From Thiohalomonas denitrificans (GTDB lineage Bacteria; Pseudomonadota; Gammaproteobacteria; Thiohalomonadales; Thiohalomonadaceae): a stretch of 59,772 nucleotides of DNA. The notes beneath the pieces are model-generated. The model was not told the DNA's origin. It did no database searches and saw only the letters and a program-made list of their open reading frames with translations. Below are positions 1 to 9,246 of this stretch, in pieces. Positions within the stretch are counted from its first letter, which is position 1. Every line of letters starts with the position of its first letter. A program made the position numbers and the translations under genes. The stretch spans positions 1-59,772 of the forward strand of contig NZ_JAENYR010000016.1 of NCBI RefSeq assembly GCF_016841685.1, read 5' to 3'.

Positions 1-240
1 TCGCTGGGGCTCCTCGCAATGACGGCTGAACGTTCGTCACCGATTCGGGGCCGCATGCGGCGGGTACGGCTCGCAATGACGGCTGAAGGTTCGTCATTGA
101 TTCGGGCCTGCGCAGCAGGGGGTACGGCTCGCAATGACGGCTGAACGTTCATCACCGATTCGGGGCCGCGTGCGGCGAGTACGGCTCGCAATGACAGCTA
201 AATGTTCCCCAGTCGATTCGGTGTGCGGAGAGGGCTCGCA
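1..240. repeat. 57-bp tandem repeat, about four copies
   Basis: A unit beginning CTCGCAATGACGGCTGAACG recurs at about 13, 70, 128 and 185, giving a period of 57-58 bp. Each copy carries GATTCGGGGCCGC followed by a variable spacer and GGTACGG. Copies differ by a few substitutions. An inverted copy lies at the other end of the window (59640-59711). Bases 241-386 show no gene or obvious structure. This is a dispersed intergenic repeat; no coding role is suggested, and short frames across it are not credible. Confidence 0.85.
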
Positions 241-386
241 ACCAAAAAGCCGCGCTTATCGTGAAATTAGCTGGTCAAACGAGGCTGTCCACCACCGGAA
301 GGAAAGGCAGAGCATTGACCGGCATCCGTTCCGAATCGTTGCCGCACAATAGAGGATCCGGCAGGCGCACACCAAGCGCTACGGGG

Positions 387-1967
387 TCATTCGGCCGTTG
401 CGAGGATCGCGCGCGCGTCGGCACTGAGCGGGATCAAATCGCTGCTGCTGACCTGGCCGATTCGGTGATACCCCATTGCTTGCAGATACATTCCGAGAAT
501 CGCCTGTGTGCCCTGGAAGAAATTCGCCACCCGCCGGGCGCCGGTATCCAAGTCAATCCGTCCGCGCAGCACGGGGTCCTGAGTAGCGAGGCCCGTGGGG
601 CAGTGTCCACTATCGCATGCGCGGTAGTACTCACACCCCAAGGCAAACAGGGCGGCGGTGGCCAGCGCGCAGGCATCAGCCCCCAAGGCCTTCGCCTTGA
701 TGATGTCAGCCGGTGTGCGGATACCTCCGGTGGCGATGAGGGATACGCCTTTTCCCGGATGGCTGCGATTGTGCACATCGACCATTCGCCGCGCGAGCGG
801 TAATGCCTGCACCAGAGGCATGCCGAACTGATCGCGGACCGCCACCGGTGCCGCCCCGGTTCCGCCGCCGAAACCGTCGAGCGTGATGAAGTCGGGCGAT
901 AGCGAGAGCGCCGCGGACATATCGGCTTCGATGTCGCCGGCGACCAGCTTGATACCAATCGGCTTATCGGGGAAAAGCGAGCGGAGGTGGTCCACGCGTG
1001 CCTCGAAGGCGGCCAGGTCGGGCAGGTCGGGGAAGCGGCCCGGAGAGTGCGCAGGCTGCCCGGGCTGGATCCCGCGAACCCTGGCGATCTCATCGGAGAC
1101 CTTGTTGGCCGGGAGTTCGCCACCCAGGCCCGGCTTGGCGGACTGGCCCAATTTGAATTCGAACCCGTCCGCCAGAGCGCAATTTTCTTCGTTCCAGCCG
1201 AAGTATCCGCTCGCCATCTCCAGCAGGTAGAGCCCGGCAGCTTCGCGCTCCGCGGGCAGCATGCCGCCCTCCCCCGAGCCGATCAGCGTACCGGCACGCC
1301 GTGCACCTGTCGCCAGCGCGATCTTGGCTTCCCGGGAGAGGGCTCCGAAGGACATGTGCGAGACGAAGGCGGGCAGCGCGATTTCGAGCGGTTTGTCCGC
1401 TCCCGCGCCGATGACTACCGTAGTATCGATCGGCTCGTCCGATAGCCGCGGCAGATGGTGGAGCTGTGCGGGGCGAAGATGGAAATGGTCGAAACCGGGG
1501 AATGGTGAAAGATCGGTGGCCTCTGAACCCATGGCCTCAACGGCCGGGCCCTTGCCCTTTGCCAGCTTGCGGATTTCCGCCTTGCCGCGGGTATCGTCCG
1601 ACCAGCGGCGCCAGCGCGCCTGATAACCTTCGAAGGTGGAAGCAGGCAGCGGTGGCACAGCTTCCGCATCCACCAGCACACGCCCCTCTTCGAGGCGGAC
1701 GGGGAAAACCGAAATCCGGTCGCCGGGGTTATAGGGCGAGATCCCGGTCTCGAGATCGAAGTTCCAGCCGTGCAACGGACAGACCGCATCGCCGTCTTGC
1801 ACCGAACCTTGCGACAACTGCCCCTCCCGGTGCGGACAGCGGTCATCCAGGGCGTGGACGGTGTGGCCCTGGAGGAACAGTGCCAGAGGTCTGCCGTTGA
1901 CCCAAACCTCATGTCCCTTATGCTCCTCGAGTTCGTCGAGATCACACACCCGTTGCCAGTTCGCCAT
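387..1967 (-). CDS. Rieske ferredoxin domain fused to glutamate-synthase-like FMN domain
   Basis: A 526-residue two-domain protein. Residues about 1-105 are a Rieske [2Fe-2S] domain: CPH and CPLH supply the Cys/His ligand pairs. Residues about 170-510 match the FMN-binding alpha-subunit domain of glutamate synthase: MSFGALS, GSGEGGM, a GFGGGTGAAP phosphate-binding loop, ATGGIRTPADI, and a C-x5-C-x4-C run ending CPTGLATQ that fits a 3Fe-4S cluster. There is no glutaminase or NAD(P)H domain, so it resembles the stand-alone archaeal-type GltB relatives, with the Rieske domain as likely electron entry (inference). The frame stays open upstream to 2045, but the ATG at 1967 is chosen because homology begins at once (MANWQRV). 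It is followed at a distance by the kinase gene on the same strand. The substrate is unknown. Confidence 0.85.
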   Translation of the reverse strand: MANWQRVCDLDELEEHKGHEVWVNGRPLALFLQGHTVHALDDRCPHREGQLSQGSVQDGDAVCPLHGWNFDLETGISPYNPGDRISVFPVRLEEGRVLVDAEAVPPLPASTFEGYQARWRRWSDDTRGKAEIRKLAKGKGPAVEAMGSEATDLSPFPGFDHFHLRPAQLHHLPRLSDEPIDTTVVIGAGADKPLEIALPAFVSHMSFGALSREAKIALATGARRAGTLIGSGEGGMLPAEREAAGLYLLEMASGYFGWNEENCALADGFEFKLGQSAKPGLGGELPANKVSDEIARVRGIQPGQPAHSPGRFPDLPDLAAFEARVDHLRSLFPDKPIGIKLVAGDIEADMSAALSLSPDFITLDGFGGGTGAAPVAVRDQFGMPLVQALPLARRMVDVHNRSHPGKGVSLIATGGIRTPADIIKAKALGADACALATAALFALGCEYYRACDSGHCPTGLATQDPVLRGRIDLDTGARRVANFFQGTQAILGMYLQAMGYHRIGQVSSSDLIPLSADARAILATAE

Positions 1968-2091
1968 GAAAATAAACACCCTTACAAAGTAGACAACCGT
2001 TCCGCGCAATCTAACAGCTTCCGGCAGCGAGCGTCGAATCAGCACTGCGCTATCGGTTCACTGGCTCAAAATGGCATTCAGCATCCGCTTC

Positions 2092-3288
2092 CTACTGCCT
2101 GGGCCAGGTGAAACGAAAGGTGGTGCCGCGTTGCGCAGGGCTGGACTCTACACTGATGCTGCCGCCGCGGCTGGCGACCAGCTTGCGTACCAGGCCGAGC
2201 CCCATACCGCTACTAATGCCATTTCCCTGATCGAAAGAACGAAACATGTCGAAGATCCCCTCCTGCTGCGCAGGGGGGATCCCCGGACCGTCGTCGGTGA
2301 TAGTGAATTCAAAGAAATCACCCTGTTCCTGCGCGTCGATTCGAATCCGGCCGTTGTCCCTGTCGTGGTGCTGAATGGCATTGCCGATGAGGTTAACCAG
2401 CGTCTGACGCAAGGGGAGGCGCTCGGTCTCCAGGGTGGGCACGGCTTCGCCGATTTCGATTCGAAACCCGCTGGCGGCAGCGCCCACTTCGGAAGAGATC
2501 TCGCGTATCAGTGCAGCAACGTCAATCAGCTCGGTTCCGGCCTCCGGATTATCAGCTTTGGAGAAAGCCAGTACGCGGTTGATCAGGTCATCCGCCTGCC
2601 GGGCACGATCGCGCAGCATACGCAGATACCTCCGCGCTTCGGGATCCAGGTTTTTGCCGTAGTCCTCTTCCACCACCATGGCCAGATTGGACATGGCACG
2701 TAGCGGCGCTTTCAAATCGTGGGAGAGCATATGGGAGAAACTGCGCAGCTCGTTATTGACGTGAGCCAATTGCCGCGCCCGATGCTGCAGCGCAGCTCGA
2801 CTGTGAGCCAAGGCATTTTCCGTACGTTTGCGATCGGAGATGTCGAGCAGCATCGTGCGACACCTTTCCTGGGAACGGCTACTGTGTTCCGGTACGCTTT
2901 CCAGCAACGCATCGAAATCGCTGTAATCCTTCCTTCGCAGGCGCAATTCCGTAGCCCCAAAGTGGCCGGAATCCAATACCTGACGAAGATGACGAAAGAA
3001 GACCGATGAGTCTCCCGGGGCGACATGAGGCGCCAACGGCTGTCCAATCAGGTGTTCACGATCGACACCGAGCATGGCGGCGGCGGTGAGGTTGATCTCC
3101 AAAACCTGCCCGAGCCGGTCCAGGGTGAGATAGCCGACCGGGGCATAATCGTAGAGGTCCGCGTAACGCTCGCGGGTCTCCTCCAGAACCTGCTGAACTT
3201 CGCGTAGCTCACGATTCTGCGCCTCCAGCAGCTCCCATTGTGAGAGACTCCCGTTGCTTTCGCCCTGATTTTCCTGATTGCGTTTCAT
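2092..3288 (-). CDS. PAS-domain sensor histidine kinase
   Basis: A 398-residue soluble kinase without membrane segments. A short coiled N-terminus precedes one PAS domain (about residues 40-160, starting YAPVGYLTLD and ending DISDRKR), then a HisKA dimerisation helix with the phospho-accepting His in SHMLSHDLKAP, and a HATPase_c domain with N-box NLIGNAIQHH, G1 DDGPGIP and G2 GMGLGL. The ATG at 3288 is preferred over an in-frame TTG at 3330, which would overlap the upstream gene. The gene lies just downstream of the CheB-CheR-PAS gene on the same strand and is probably co-transcribed. No partner response regulator is adjacent. Confidence 0.88.
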   Translation of the reverse strand: MKRNQENQGESNGSLSQWELLEAQNRELREVQQVLEETRERYADLYDYAPVGYLTLDRLGQVLEINLTAAAMLGVDREHLIGQPLAPHVAPGDSSVFFRHLRQVLDSGHFGATELRLRRKDYSDFDALLESVPEHSSRSQERCRTMLLDISDRKRTENALAHSRAALQHRARQLAHVNNELRSFSHMLSHDLKAPLRAMSNLAMVVEEDYGKNLDPEARRYLRMLRDRARQADDLINRVLAFSKADNPEAGTELIDVAALIREISSEVGAAASGFRIEIGEAVPTLETERLPLRQTLVNLIGNAIQHHDRDNGRIRIDAQEQGDFFEFTITDDGPGIPPAQQEGIFDMFRSFDQGNGISSGMGLGLVRKLVASRGGSISVESSPAQRGTTFRFTWPRQ

Positions 3289-3316
3289 GGTTCCATAGGC
3301 CGGGGGTGCGTCCCGA

Positions 3317-6196
3317 CTATTCCGGATCAAGGCCGACGACCGGTTCGGCGGTAATCACGGCGGCGGGAGTGTCGCTGTCACTCCGTAGCGGCGAAAGGGT
3401 CAAGTCCACGGTGTGGCGGTCCCCGTGACGAGTGAGATGACAAAGACGGAGCTGCTGATCCTCCGATTCGAGCCCGGCGCGTGCGAGGGCGTCGCGCAGT
3501 GCTCTCTGAGCATCGTTTACGAATAATTCGAAGATGCTCATGTCCATCGCCTCCCGTTCGGTATACCCATAGAGCCGCTCGGCGGCACGGTTCCAGCTGA
3601 CGATGCGCCCATCCAACTCGACGACTGCGATGGCATCACTGGTCTCGTGCACCATGCCCGCGCGGCGGCAGGCAGTGGTCACGTCCTTGAGATGAGTAAT
3701 GTCGACATAAGCCAGTACGGCCCCGTCGATGCGGTTGTCCTGTGTCTTGTATGGCCGTATTTTGATGTAATAGAGCCGTCCACTGTCGTCTTCGGCCTCG
3801 CGGGTGGCCGGGGTAAGGGTGTCCATTACCCGATGCGCCAGCTTCTCCAGGTCGGGCACCGCCACTTTGGCCCGGATGTCGCTGATTGGCCGGCCGATAT
3901 CGCTGGGAATAAGATTGAGCACATCCTCGGCCATGGGCGTGAAGTAACGGATGCGCAGGTCGCTGGTGAGCATCACTACCGGAATACTGACGCAGGTCAA
4001 CAGGTTCTGCAGATCAGCATTGAGCTGGCCCAGCTCACGGTTGCGCGCCTCCAGCTCCTGATTCACAGTGGCTAGCTCTTCATTGGTGGATTGCAGCTCC
4101 TCACGACTGGTTTCCACCTCCTCGTTGTTGCTCTGCAATTCCTCATTGCTGGAGAGAACCTCCTCATTGGCGATGCGCAATTGCTCATTGACCTGCTCCT
4201 GGTCATCGATGATCGATTGCAGGTATTCGCGAGTCTCAGCCAGTTCGTGCTCCAGCTCGGCCACTCGGGCACCGACAGCGCCGCTCTGAGTGACTGGCCG
4301 ATGTTGCATCAGCACAGGCTCGAACACCACCAGGTAATAGGCCGGAACCCCCGCGGGCGCCTCCAGCGGCCGCACGGCCAGATTGACCCATTCGCCGCCA
4401 CCCTCGTTGTGGAGCGAGATATGCTCCTTGCGGGCGGCCTGGCCGGTCTTGATCGCCTGATTGAGCAAGCTGCGCAGGGGAATAACCAGATCCCCCTTTA
4501 CCAATTTCAATAGATTCAGACTGGCAGCGCCGGGGGCGGGTTGCAGGTAATGGCCGGCACGACGGCCGCGAAAGTGACAGACTTGTCCGGTCTCGGTGAC
4601 GACCACCGCCGGCGGTGCGAAGTAGTCGAGCAAGCAACGGTCCGCCGCCTGTTCCGGACTCCAAGAGGTGCGTGCCGCAGGTGCGGGAGCGGTCTGTGGT
4701 CTTTCCAGAGCCGCCGTATTGCCGAGCGCGCGGCTGTCGTAATGGACCCGGGTCGTCACCGCCTTCTTGCGATAGATCTTATTCCGGGTGTCAACGGCCG
4801 AGAACAGATCCGCCGCGCGTCCGGTGCTTTCCGAATGGCCCAGGAGCAGGAAGCGGTCGTGGTTCAGTGCGTAATGGACCACTTGCAGTGCGCGCTTCTG
4901 CCAAGCCGGCTGAAGATAGATCAGGAGATTGCGGCAGCAAACCAGATCAATGTGTGAAAAGGGCGGATCGCGCAACAGATTATGCACAGCGAAGACACAC
5001 AGGTTGCGCAGCGGCTTTATCACCTCATAGCCTTCCGGGCTATGGACAAAGAAACGCTGCAACTGGCTTCTGGAGAGCTTCTCCACCGCCTGTTCGGAAT
5101 AGACGGCACGCCGGGCCTGCTCGATAACCCCGGCGTCCAGGTCGCTGGCGAAGATCTGGATGGAAACCCGGTCGGCTTGATCGCCGAGGAATTCCAGCAG
5201 ACTGATCAGCACCGAATAGACCTCCTCGCCACTGGAGCAGGCGGGAACCCAGATACGTACCGGGGCGTTTACCGGTCGTCCCTGAATCAGGGCCGGGAAG
5301 ACCTTTTCCTGCAACGCCTTGAAGCTCTCCGGCTCGCGGAAAAACTCGGTCACATTAATGAGAATGTCCCGGAACAGGGCATCCACCTCCGCCGGTTCCC
5401 GTTTGAGGAGAGCAACATAATCCGGCAACCGATCACAATGCTTCGACACCATATGTCGCCGGACCCGACGCCAGATGGTGGCTTCCTTGTAGCCGGAAAG
5501 GTCGTGACCGGTACGGCGCCGAAGGAGCTCGAAGAGATCATCCAGCTCCTCGCCTTCAATCTCCTTGAAACTCGGCTCCTTGAGCGTTCGCAGGTACGGG
5601 TGACGAGCGAGGCGGGCCAGCTCGGTGGCGATCTCGGCCGGGGGTAATACCCCATCGACTCCCACGCTTGCGGCGTTCTGCGGCATGCCCGGCTGGGTGG
5701 CGGACTGGGCATCCTGAGCAAAGGTAAGACCGCCGGCATTGCGGATGGCCTGGAGGCCGACGGCACCGTCGTGACCGGCTCCCGAAAGGATAACACCGAT
5801 GGCGACACTGCCCCGATCCCGGGCCAGGGAACGGAAGAATCGATCGATGCGATCCGGCGAGATTTGCTGCTCTTCCGGCTGCACATGAAGTCGGCCCTTT
5901 GAGAGACTCACGTTGCAACCGGGCGGGACTGTATAGATATGATTGGGTTCGATCTCGAGGCCGTCAGTTGCCTCCTGCACCGGCATGTCGGAGTGGTCCT
6001 GCAGCAACTCCGAAAGAATACTCCGGTGCCCCGGAGCCAGGTGCTGAACCAGCACGAATGCCATACCGGTATCGTCAGGCAGGGCCCCCAACAGTTCGCC
6101 GTAAGCGCCCAAACCGCCGGCGGACGCACCGATCCCGACTACCGGGATGTCAGCGCTGCTTTCGTCGGAGCCCACGTCTTCAGTTTCTCTATTCAT
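3317..6196 (-). CDS. CheB-CheR-PAS fusion protein (methylesterase/methyltransferase sensor)
   Basis: A 959-residue protein. Residues about 15-205 are a CheB methylesterase domain with the catalytic triad visible as Ser in GIGASAGG, His in VQHLAPGH and Asp in SGAGHDG. Residues about 215-480 are CheR, with SAM-binding VPACSSGEEVYS and NVTEFFRE. A PAS-like segment follows (about 530-640), then a Glu/Gln/Asn-rich coiled coil (about 645-725, repeated ELQS/NEEL), then two PAS domains (about 726-955). There is no receiver domain at the N-terminus and no kinase domain at the C-terminus. The histidine kinase directly downstream may supply the output (inference). No che operon or chemoreceptor lies in the window, so the methylated target is unknown. 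Confidence 0.92.
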   Translation of the reverse strand: MNRETEDVGSDESSADIPVVGIGASAGGLGAYGELLGALPDDTGMAFVLVQHLAPGHRSILSELLQDHSDMPVQEATDGLEIEPNHIYTVPPGCNVSLSKGRLHVQPEEQQISPDRIDRFFRSLARDRGSVAIGVILSGAGHDGAVGLQAIRNAGGLTFAQDAQSATQPGMPQNAASVGVDGVLPPAEIATELARLARHPYLRTLKEPSFKEIEGEELDDLFELLRRRTGHDLSGYKEATIWRRVRRHMVSKHCDRLPDYVALLKREPAEVDALFRDILINVTEFFREPESFKALQEKVFPALIQGRPVNAPVRIWVPACSSGEEVYSVLISLLEFLGDQADRVSIQIFASDLDAGVIEQARRAVYSEQAVEKLSRSQLQRFFVHSPEGYEVIKPLRNLCVFAVHNLLRDPPFSHIDLVCCRNLLIYLQPAWQKRALQVVHYALNHDRFLLLGHSESTGRAADLFSAVDTRNKIYRKKAVTTRVHYDSRALGNTAALERPQTAPAPAARTSWSPEQAADRCLLDYFAPPAVVVTETGQVCHFRGRRAGHYLQPAPGAASLNLLKLVKGDLVIPLRSLLNQAIKTGQAARKEHISLHNEGGGEWVNLAVRPLEAPAGVPAYYLVVFEPVLMQHRPVTQSGAVGARVAELEHELAETREYLQSIIDDQEQVNEQLRIANEEVLSSNEELQSNNEEVETSREELQSTNEELATVNQELEARNRELGQLNADLQNLLTCVSIPVVMLTSDLRIRYFTPMAEDVLNLIPSDIGRPISDIRAKVAVPDLEKLAHRVMDTLTPATREAEDDSGRLYYIKIRPYKTQDNRIDGAVLAYVDITHLKDVTTACRRAGMVHETSDAIAVVELDGRIVSWNRAAERLYGYTEREAMDMSIFELFVNDAQRALRDALARAGLESEDQQLRLCHLTRHGDRHTVDLTLSPLRSDSDTPAAVITAEPVVGLDPE

Positions 6197-6270
6197 CTCC
6201 CCGCGTCATCCGAGCCAGTGCCAAATCACCACCCTCCGCAGGCGACCGCATATTTTGAAGCGAACGGTGC

Positions 6271-6404
6271 AAGCCCTTGATATCGGGTCGACAGCCCTAC
6301 GACGGCATGGACGGGAGGTAGAGCAACGCATGGAGCAGCTGCCGAGGGATGCGGCCGTCGAACGTACAGGGACTCATTCACAAACACCCCGATATCAAGG
6401 ACTT
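6271..6404. repeat. Inverted repeat, possible short non-autonomous element
   Basis: AAGCCCTTGATATCGGGT at 6271-6288 is matched in inverse by CCCCGATATCAAGGACTT at 6387-6404, 16 of 18 positions, enclosing about 98 bp. A related half, GCAAGTCCTTGATA, occurs at 46530-46543. This is the main feature of the 450-bp stretch 6197-6647, which otherwise holds only the cold-shock gene terminator. No gene is visible in it. Confidence 0.5.
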
Positions 6405-6529
6405 ATATCGCTCGCCAGCATGGAAGGTTAGTATGCGCTACCCTGGAAGGCGAGCGGGCGAGATTTGATCACGACCGTATGAGAATAAAAACCCCATACA
6501 GAATAAGTTTAATACGAAACTCCGTCCAC

Positions 6530-6586
6530 AAAAAAACGGGCCGAGCCCCGGATCCTCCACAATCGGAGGGCGGGGCATCGGCCCGT
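6530..6586 (-). terminator. Rho-independent terminator of the cold-shock gene
   Basis: Read on the minus strand, a stem ACGGGCCGATGCCCCG pairs with CGGGGCTCGGCCCGT around a loop that can itself pair (CCTCCGAT/GTGGAGG), and ends in a run of seven T. It lies about 60 bp downstream of the cold-shock stop codon. Confidence 0.88.
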
Positions 6587-6647
6587 CCTTATTGGCGAGC
6601 TCGAACGCGCCTTCTGGCGCGTTTCGGCTCAGCCGGTCAGCAACGCT

Positions 6648-6851
6648 TTACTGAGGGGTAACGTTGCTGGCCTGGGGACCCTTGGGACCATTTTCCAGGG
6701 TGAAGCTTACGGGCTGACCTTCGGCGAGGGTTTTAAAGCCGGAGCCCTGGATTGCACTGAAGTGAACGAAAACGTCTGCGCCGCCATCATCCTGAGAGAT
6801 GAAGCCAAAGCCTTTGGATTCGTTAAACCACTTCACGGTACCTGTAGACAT
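6648..6851 (-). CDS. Cold-shock domain protein (CspA family)
   Basis: A 67-residue single cold-shock domain, the normal length for the family. RNP1 (KGFGFI) and RNP2 (VFVHF) are both intact, and the N-terminus [14 protein letters not shown] is typical. Such proteins bind single-stranded nucleic acid and act as RNA chaperones. AAAGG lies about 11 nt before the ATG. The roughly 240-bp AT-richer stretch upstream (6852-7093) is long enough to hold a cold-responsive leader, but no leader element could be recognised with confidence. A strong terminator follows the gene. Confidence 0.95.
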   Translation of the reverse strand: MSTGTVKWFNESKGFGFISQDDGGADVFVHFSAIQGSGFKTLAEGQPVSFTLENGPKGPQASNVTPQ

Positions 6852-7093
6852 AATAATCTTTACCTTTGAAAATCAAATATATAGAGGGTTGTGCGTACAG
6901 GTAATGAAGAGGCGATTCGAGGAGTATCTCTGAGGCACTGCTGAAATTACCAATAACAATATCTGTAGCAAGCCAAACTATAGGCTGATTTCCGAGGGAA
7001 TGCCAGAACTATTTTCAGGCTGCACTCACTCACCCCCTGTCCGGCCGCAAATCATAACCGGGGCCGCACCTCCATGTGCCTGATTTATGTTCC

Positions 7094-7618
7094 CTATTCG
7101 ACCTTTATGTAGGCGAATTCTTCCGATTGTAGCTCAGCGATCCGCACGACCCCGGAAGGGACCGCTTCGACCGGCTCATAGAGCTGATCTTCAGCGACTC
7201 CGGCCTGGCGGCGGGTAATGCTGCATAACTCCAGCTTCACTCCCCGGTCGCTCAAGGAGAGCAGTCGGCCCCTGATGCTCTCCCGACGCTCCGCCAGTTC
7301 GGCATCCTCGGCGAAGGGGGTGTCGGCCAGCTTGTCGTCGGTGAGAAAGCGGATACCGTGGGCGACGAACACAATGCGCAGGTCATAATCGACCAGTTCG
7401 TTCTGGTAGTGGTTCACCATGTTGTTGATGCTGGTCAGCATGGCGCTGAAACGGCGCGGGTCGGCAAAGTCGGCGTGGTAAACGACCTTGACCACATCAT
7501 CGGAGAAATCCGCAGCATTCGTCCGCCCGGAAACCCAGCTCGTTGCGAGCACAAGGAGCGACACAGCCGCCAATAACCCGCCGCGTCCGAGAGCCGTGCC
7601 GGTCGGGATCACTTTCAT
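7094..7618 (-). CDS. Secreted DsrE/DsrF-like protein
   Basis: A 174-residue protein with an N-terminal signal peptide: basic MKVIPTGTALGRGG, hydrophobic LLAAVSLLVLATSWVSG, likely cleavage near TNAA. The mature part begins KVVYHADFADPRRFSAMLTS and contains NNMVNHYQ and DLRIVFVAHGIRFL, typical of periplasmic DsrE-family proteins. One Cys is visible (KLELCSITRRQ), at the position where DsrE-like proteins often carry a reactive Cys. A strong AGGAGG lies 6 nt before the ATG. The gene stands alone. A role in periplasmic sulfur handling fits the family and the other sulfur-related genes here, but is inferred. Confidence 0.8.
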   Translation of the reverse strand: MKVIPTGTALGRGGLLAAVSLLVLATSWVSGRTNAADFSDDVVKVVYHADFADPRRFSAMLTSINNMVNHYQNELVDYDLRIVFVAHGIRFLTDDKLADTPFAEDAELAERRESIRGRLLSLSDRGVKLELCSITRRQAGVAEDQLYEPVEAVPSGVVRIAELQSEEFAYIKVE

Positions 7619-7858
7619 AACGCCTCCTGTAGATGACCGATCATCGATGCACTACTATTTCGTGCCGGGCGCCCTTGCTCGCACGAAGACTGAAAAAATG
7701 ACGGTATCAGGATGCGGCCCGGGACTCTAACAAGATAGCCGAAACGACCGGCAAGGACATCCCCTCTTCCGGCCCGATACGGTCGGTTGGCTCGCCGGCC
7801 AGCCGGAAAGCGCCAACTCGGCTAACATGAGAATCATGCAAGGAATTCAGGAGTGACC

Positions 7859-9010
7859 ATGGAAGTCGGAAAGCCCGTTCTGGTTGTTTTTGCCGTTCTC
7901 TTTTTGGCCGTGGGGTGCCTAGGTGGCGGCGGGGCCGCTGTTGATAACGACGGGAATACAGGCTCCACTGACGGCGCGCACTCGGTCACGATGACAGTGG
8001 TAGCCGATGGGCTGGAGAATCCCTGGGCACTCGCCTTTCTGACCGGCGGCGATATTCTGGTGACGGAGCGCCCGGGCCGGTTGCGGCTCATTCAAGACGG
8101 CAATCTGGTCGAGGAGCCGGTCACCGGGCTGCCGGAGGTGTGGGTTGGCGGGCAGGGGGGACTCCTCGATATCGAGCCGCATCCCGACTTCGCGAATAAC
8201 CGGCTCATTTATTTCTCCTATAGCGCAGGAACAGCTTCGGAACAGACCACCCGGGTGGCTCGGGCCCGGTACGAAAACGGTGGTCTGTCGGAGTTACTGA
8301 TGGTCTTCGAGGCGGAACCCTACCGGGACAGCAGCAAACACTTCGGTTCGCGCCTCGCTTTCGATAGCCACAATTTCCTTTATATCAGCCTGGGAGAAAG
8401 AGGTGAGCGTGACCAGGCCCAGGACCGGCTCGACCACGTCGGCTCGATCATCCGCATCCATGACGATGGACGGGTACCGACCGACAACCCCTTCCTCTCT
8501 GCACCGGACGCCCGCTCCGAACTGTTCAGTATCGGCCACCGTAATCCCCAGGGGCTCGCCCGGAACCCGTTCAGTGGCGATATTTGGAGCCATGAGCACG
8601 GACCGCAAGGTGGTGACGAAGTCAATCTCATCCGTGCCGGTCTCAACTACGGCTGGCCCGAGATCACCCATGGCACGAATTACGACGGCACCCCCATTGG
8701 TCCGACCCAACAGGAAGGAATGGAACAGCCGCTTTACTACTGGGTTCCAACCTCGATCGCACCATCGGGCATGACGTTCTACACCGGGAATCGATTCTCC
8801 GCCTGGCAAGGGGATCTCTTCCTCGGAGCACTCGCCGGACGTGCACTGGTACGCCTGCAAGTAGCGGGGAACGAAATCACCGGGGAAGAGCGGCTACTGG
8901 AGAGCGAACAGATGCGAATACGGGATGTGGCCGAGGGACCGAACGGCTATCTATGGATTGTGACCGACCATAATCCGGGACAGCTGATACGCCTGGAACC
9001 GTCGGAGTAG
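7859..9010 (+). CDS. PQQ-dependent aldose sugar dehydrogenase, lipoprotein
   Basis: A 383-residue beta-propeller enzyme of the soluble glucose/aldose dehydrogenase family (YliI type). Motifs include GLENPWALAFL, LVTERPGRLRLI, GGQGGLLDIEPHPDF, FSIGHRNPQGLARNP and HEHGPQGGDEVN, the last two being the PQQ/Ca2+-binding signatures. The N-terminus is a signal peptide ending at a lipobox-like LAVGC, so it is probably anchored to a membrane facing the periplasm. The ATG at 7859 is chosen because CAGGAG sits 6 nt before it; the in-frame GTG at 7853 abuts that site. It would oxidise aldoses and pass electrons to the respiratory chain. It is transcribed convergently with the VF530 gene. Confidence 0.93.
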   Translation: MEVGKPVLVVFAVLFLAVGCLGGGGAAVDNDGNTGSTDGAHSVTMTVVADGLENPWALAFLTGGDILVTERPGRLRLIQDGNLVEEPVTGLPEVWVGGQGGLLDIEPHPDFANNRLIYFSYSAGTASEQTTRVARARYENGGLSELLMVFEAEPYRDSSKHFGSRLAFDSHNFLYISLGERGERDQAQDRLDHVGSIIRIHDDGRVPTDNPFLSAPDARSELFSIGHRNPQGLARNPFSGDIWSHEHGPQGGDEVNLIRAGLNYGWPEITHGTNYDGTPIGPTQQEGMEQPLYYWVPTSIAPSGMTFYTGNRFSAWQGDLFLGALAGRALVRLQVAGNEITGEERLLESEQMRIRDVAEGPNGYLWIVTDHNPGQLIRLEPSE

Positions 9011-9030
9011 CAGCCCGGTTCATCCCGGCT

Positions 9031-9246
9031 TTACCGAGTACGGAGATAGAGCTTTTCGACCTTTTCCCTGGCCCAGGGTGTACGGCGCAGAAATTTCAGA
9101 CTGGAGGCGATACTTGGGTCGTTGGTGAAGCATTTAATCTTTATGCGTCGACCCAACTCTTCCCACCCGTACTCCTCCACAAGTCGGGTAAGCATCATCT
9201 CAAGCGTCACACCGTGCAACGGGTCGCGGTTACTCCCCTCACTCAT
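9031..9246 (-). CDS. VF530-family (DUF2132) DNA-binding protein
   Basis: A 71-residue protein matching the VF530 family along its length: [52 protein letters not shown]. Members are small helical proteins annotated as DNA-binding; cellular role not established. The ATG at 9246 overlaps the last codons of the upstream RRM gene by 8 nt, suggesting translational coupling. A longer upstream reading would run through the glycine-rich end of that gene and is not supported. Confidence 0.9.
   Translation of the reverse strand: MSEGSNRDPLHGVTLEMMLTRLVEEYGWEELGRRIKIKCFTNDPSIASSLKFLRRTPWAREKVEKLYLRTR

Noticed and set aside
134-803. Two forward frames in the first 800 bp
   Set aside because: They read through the tandem repeat and antisense to the Rieske/GltB gene, with no family likeness or ribosome-binding site.
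4982-5647. 221-residue forward frame antisense to CheB-CheR
   Set aside because: A shadow of the strongly supported minus-strand gene; composition mirrors its codons.
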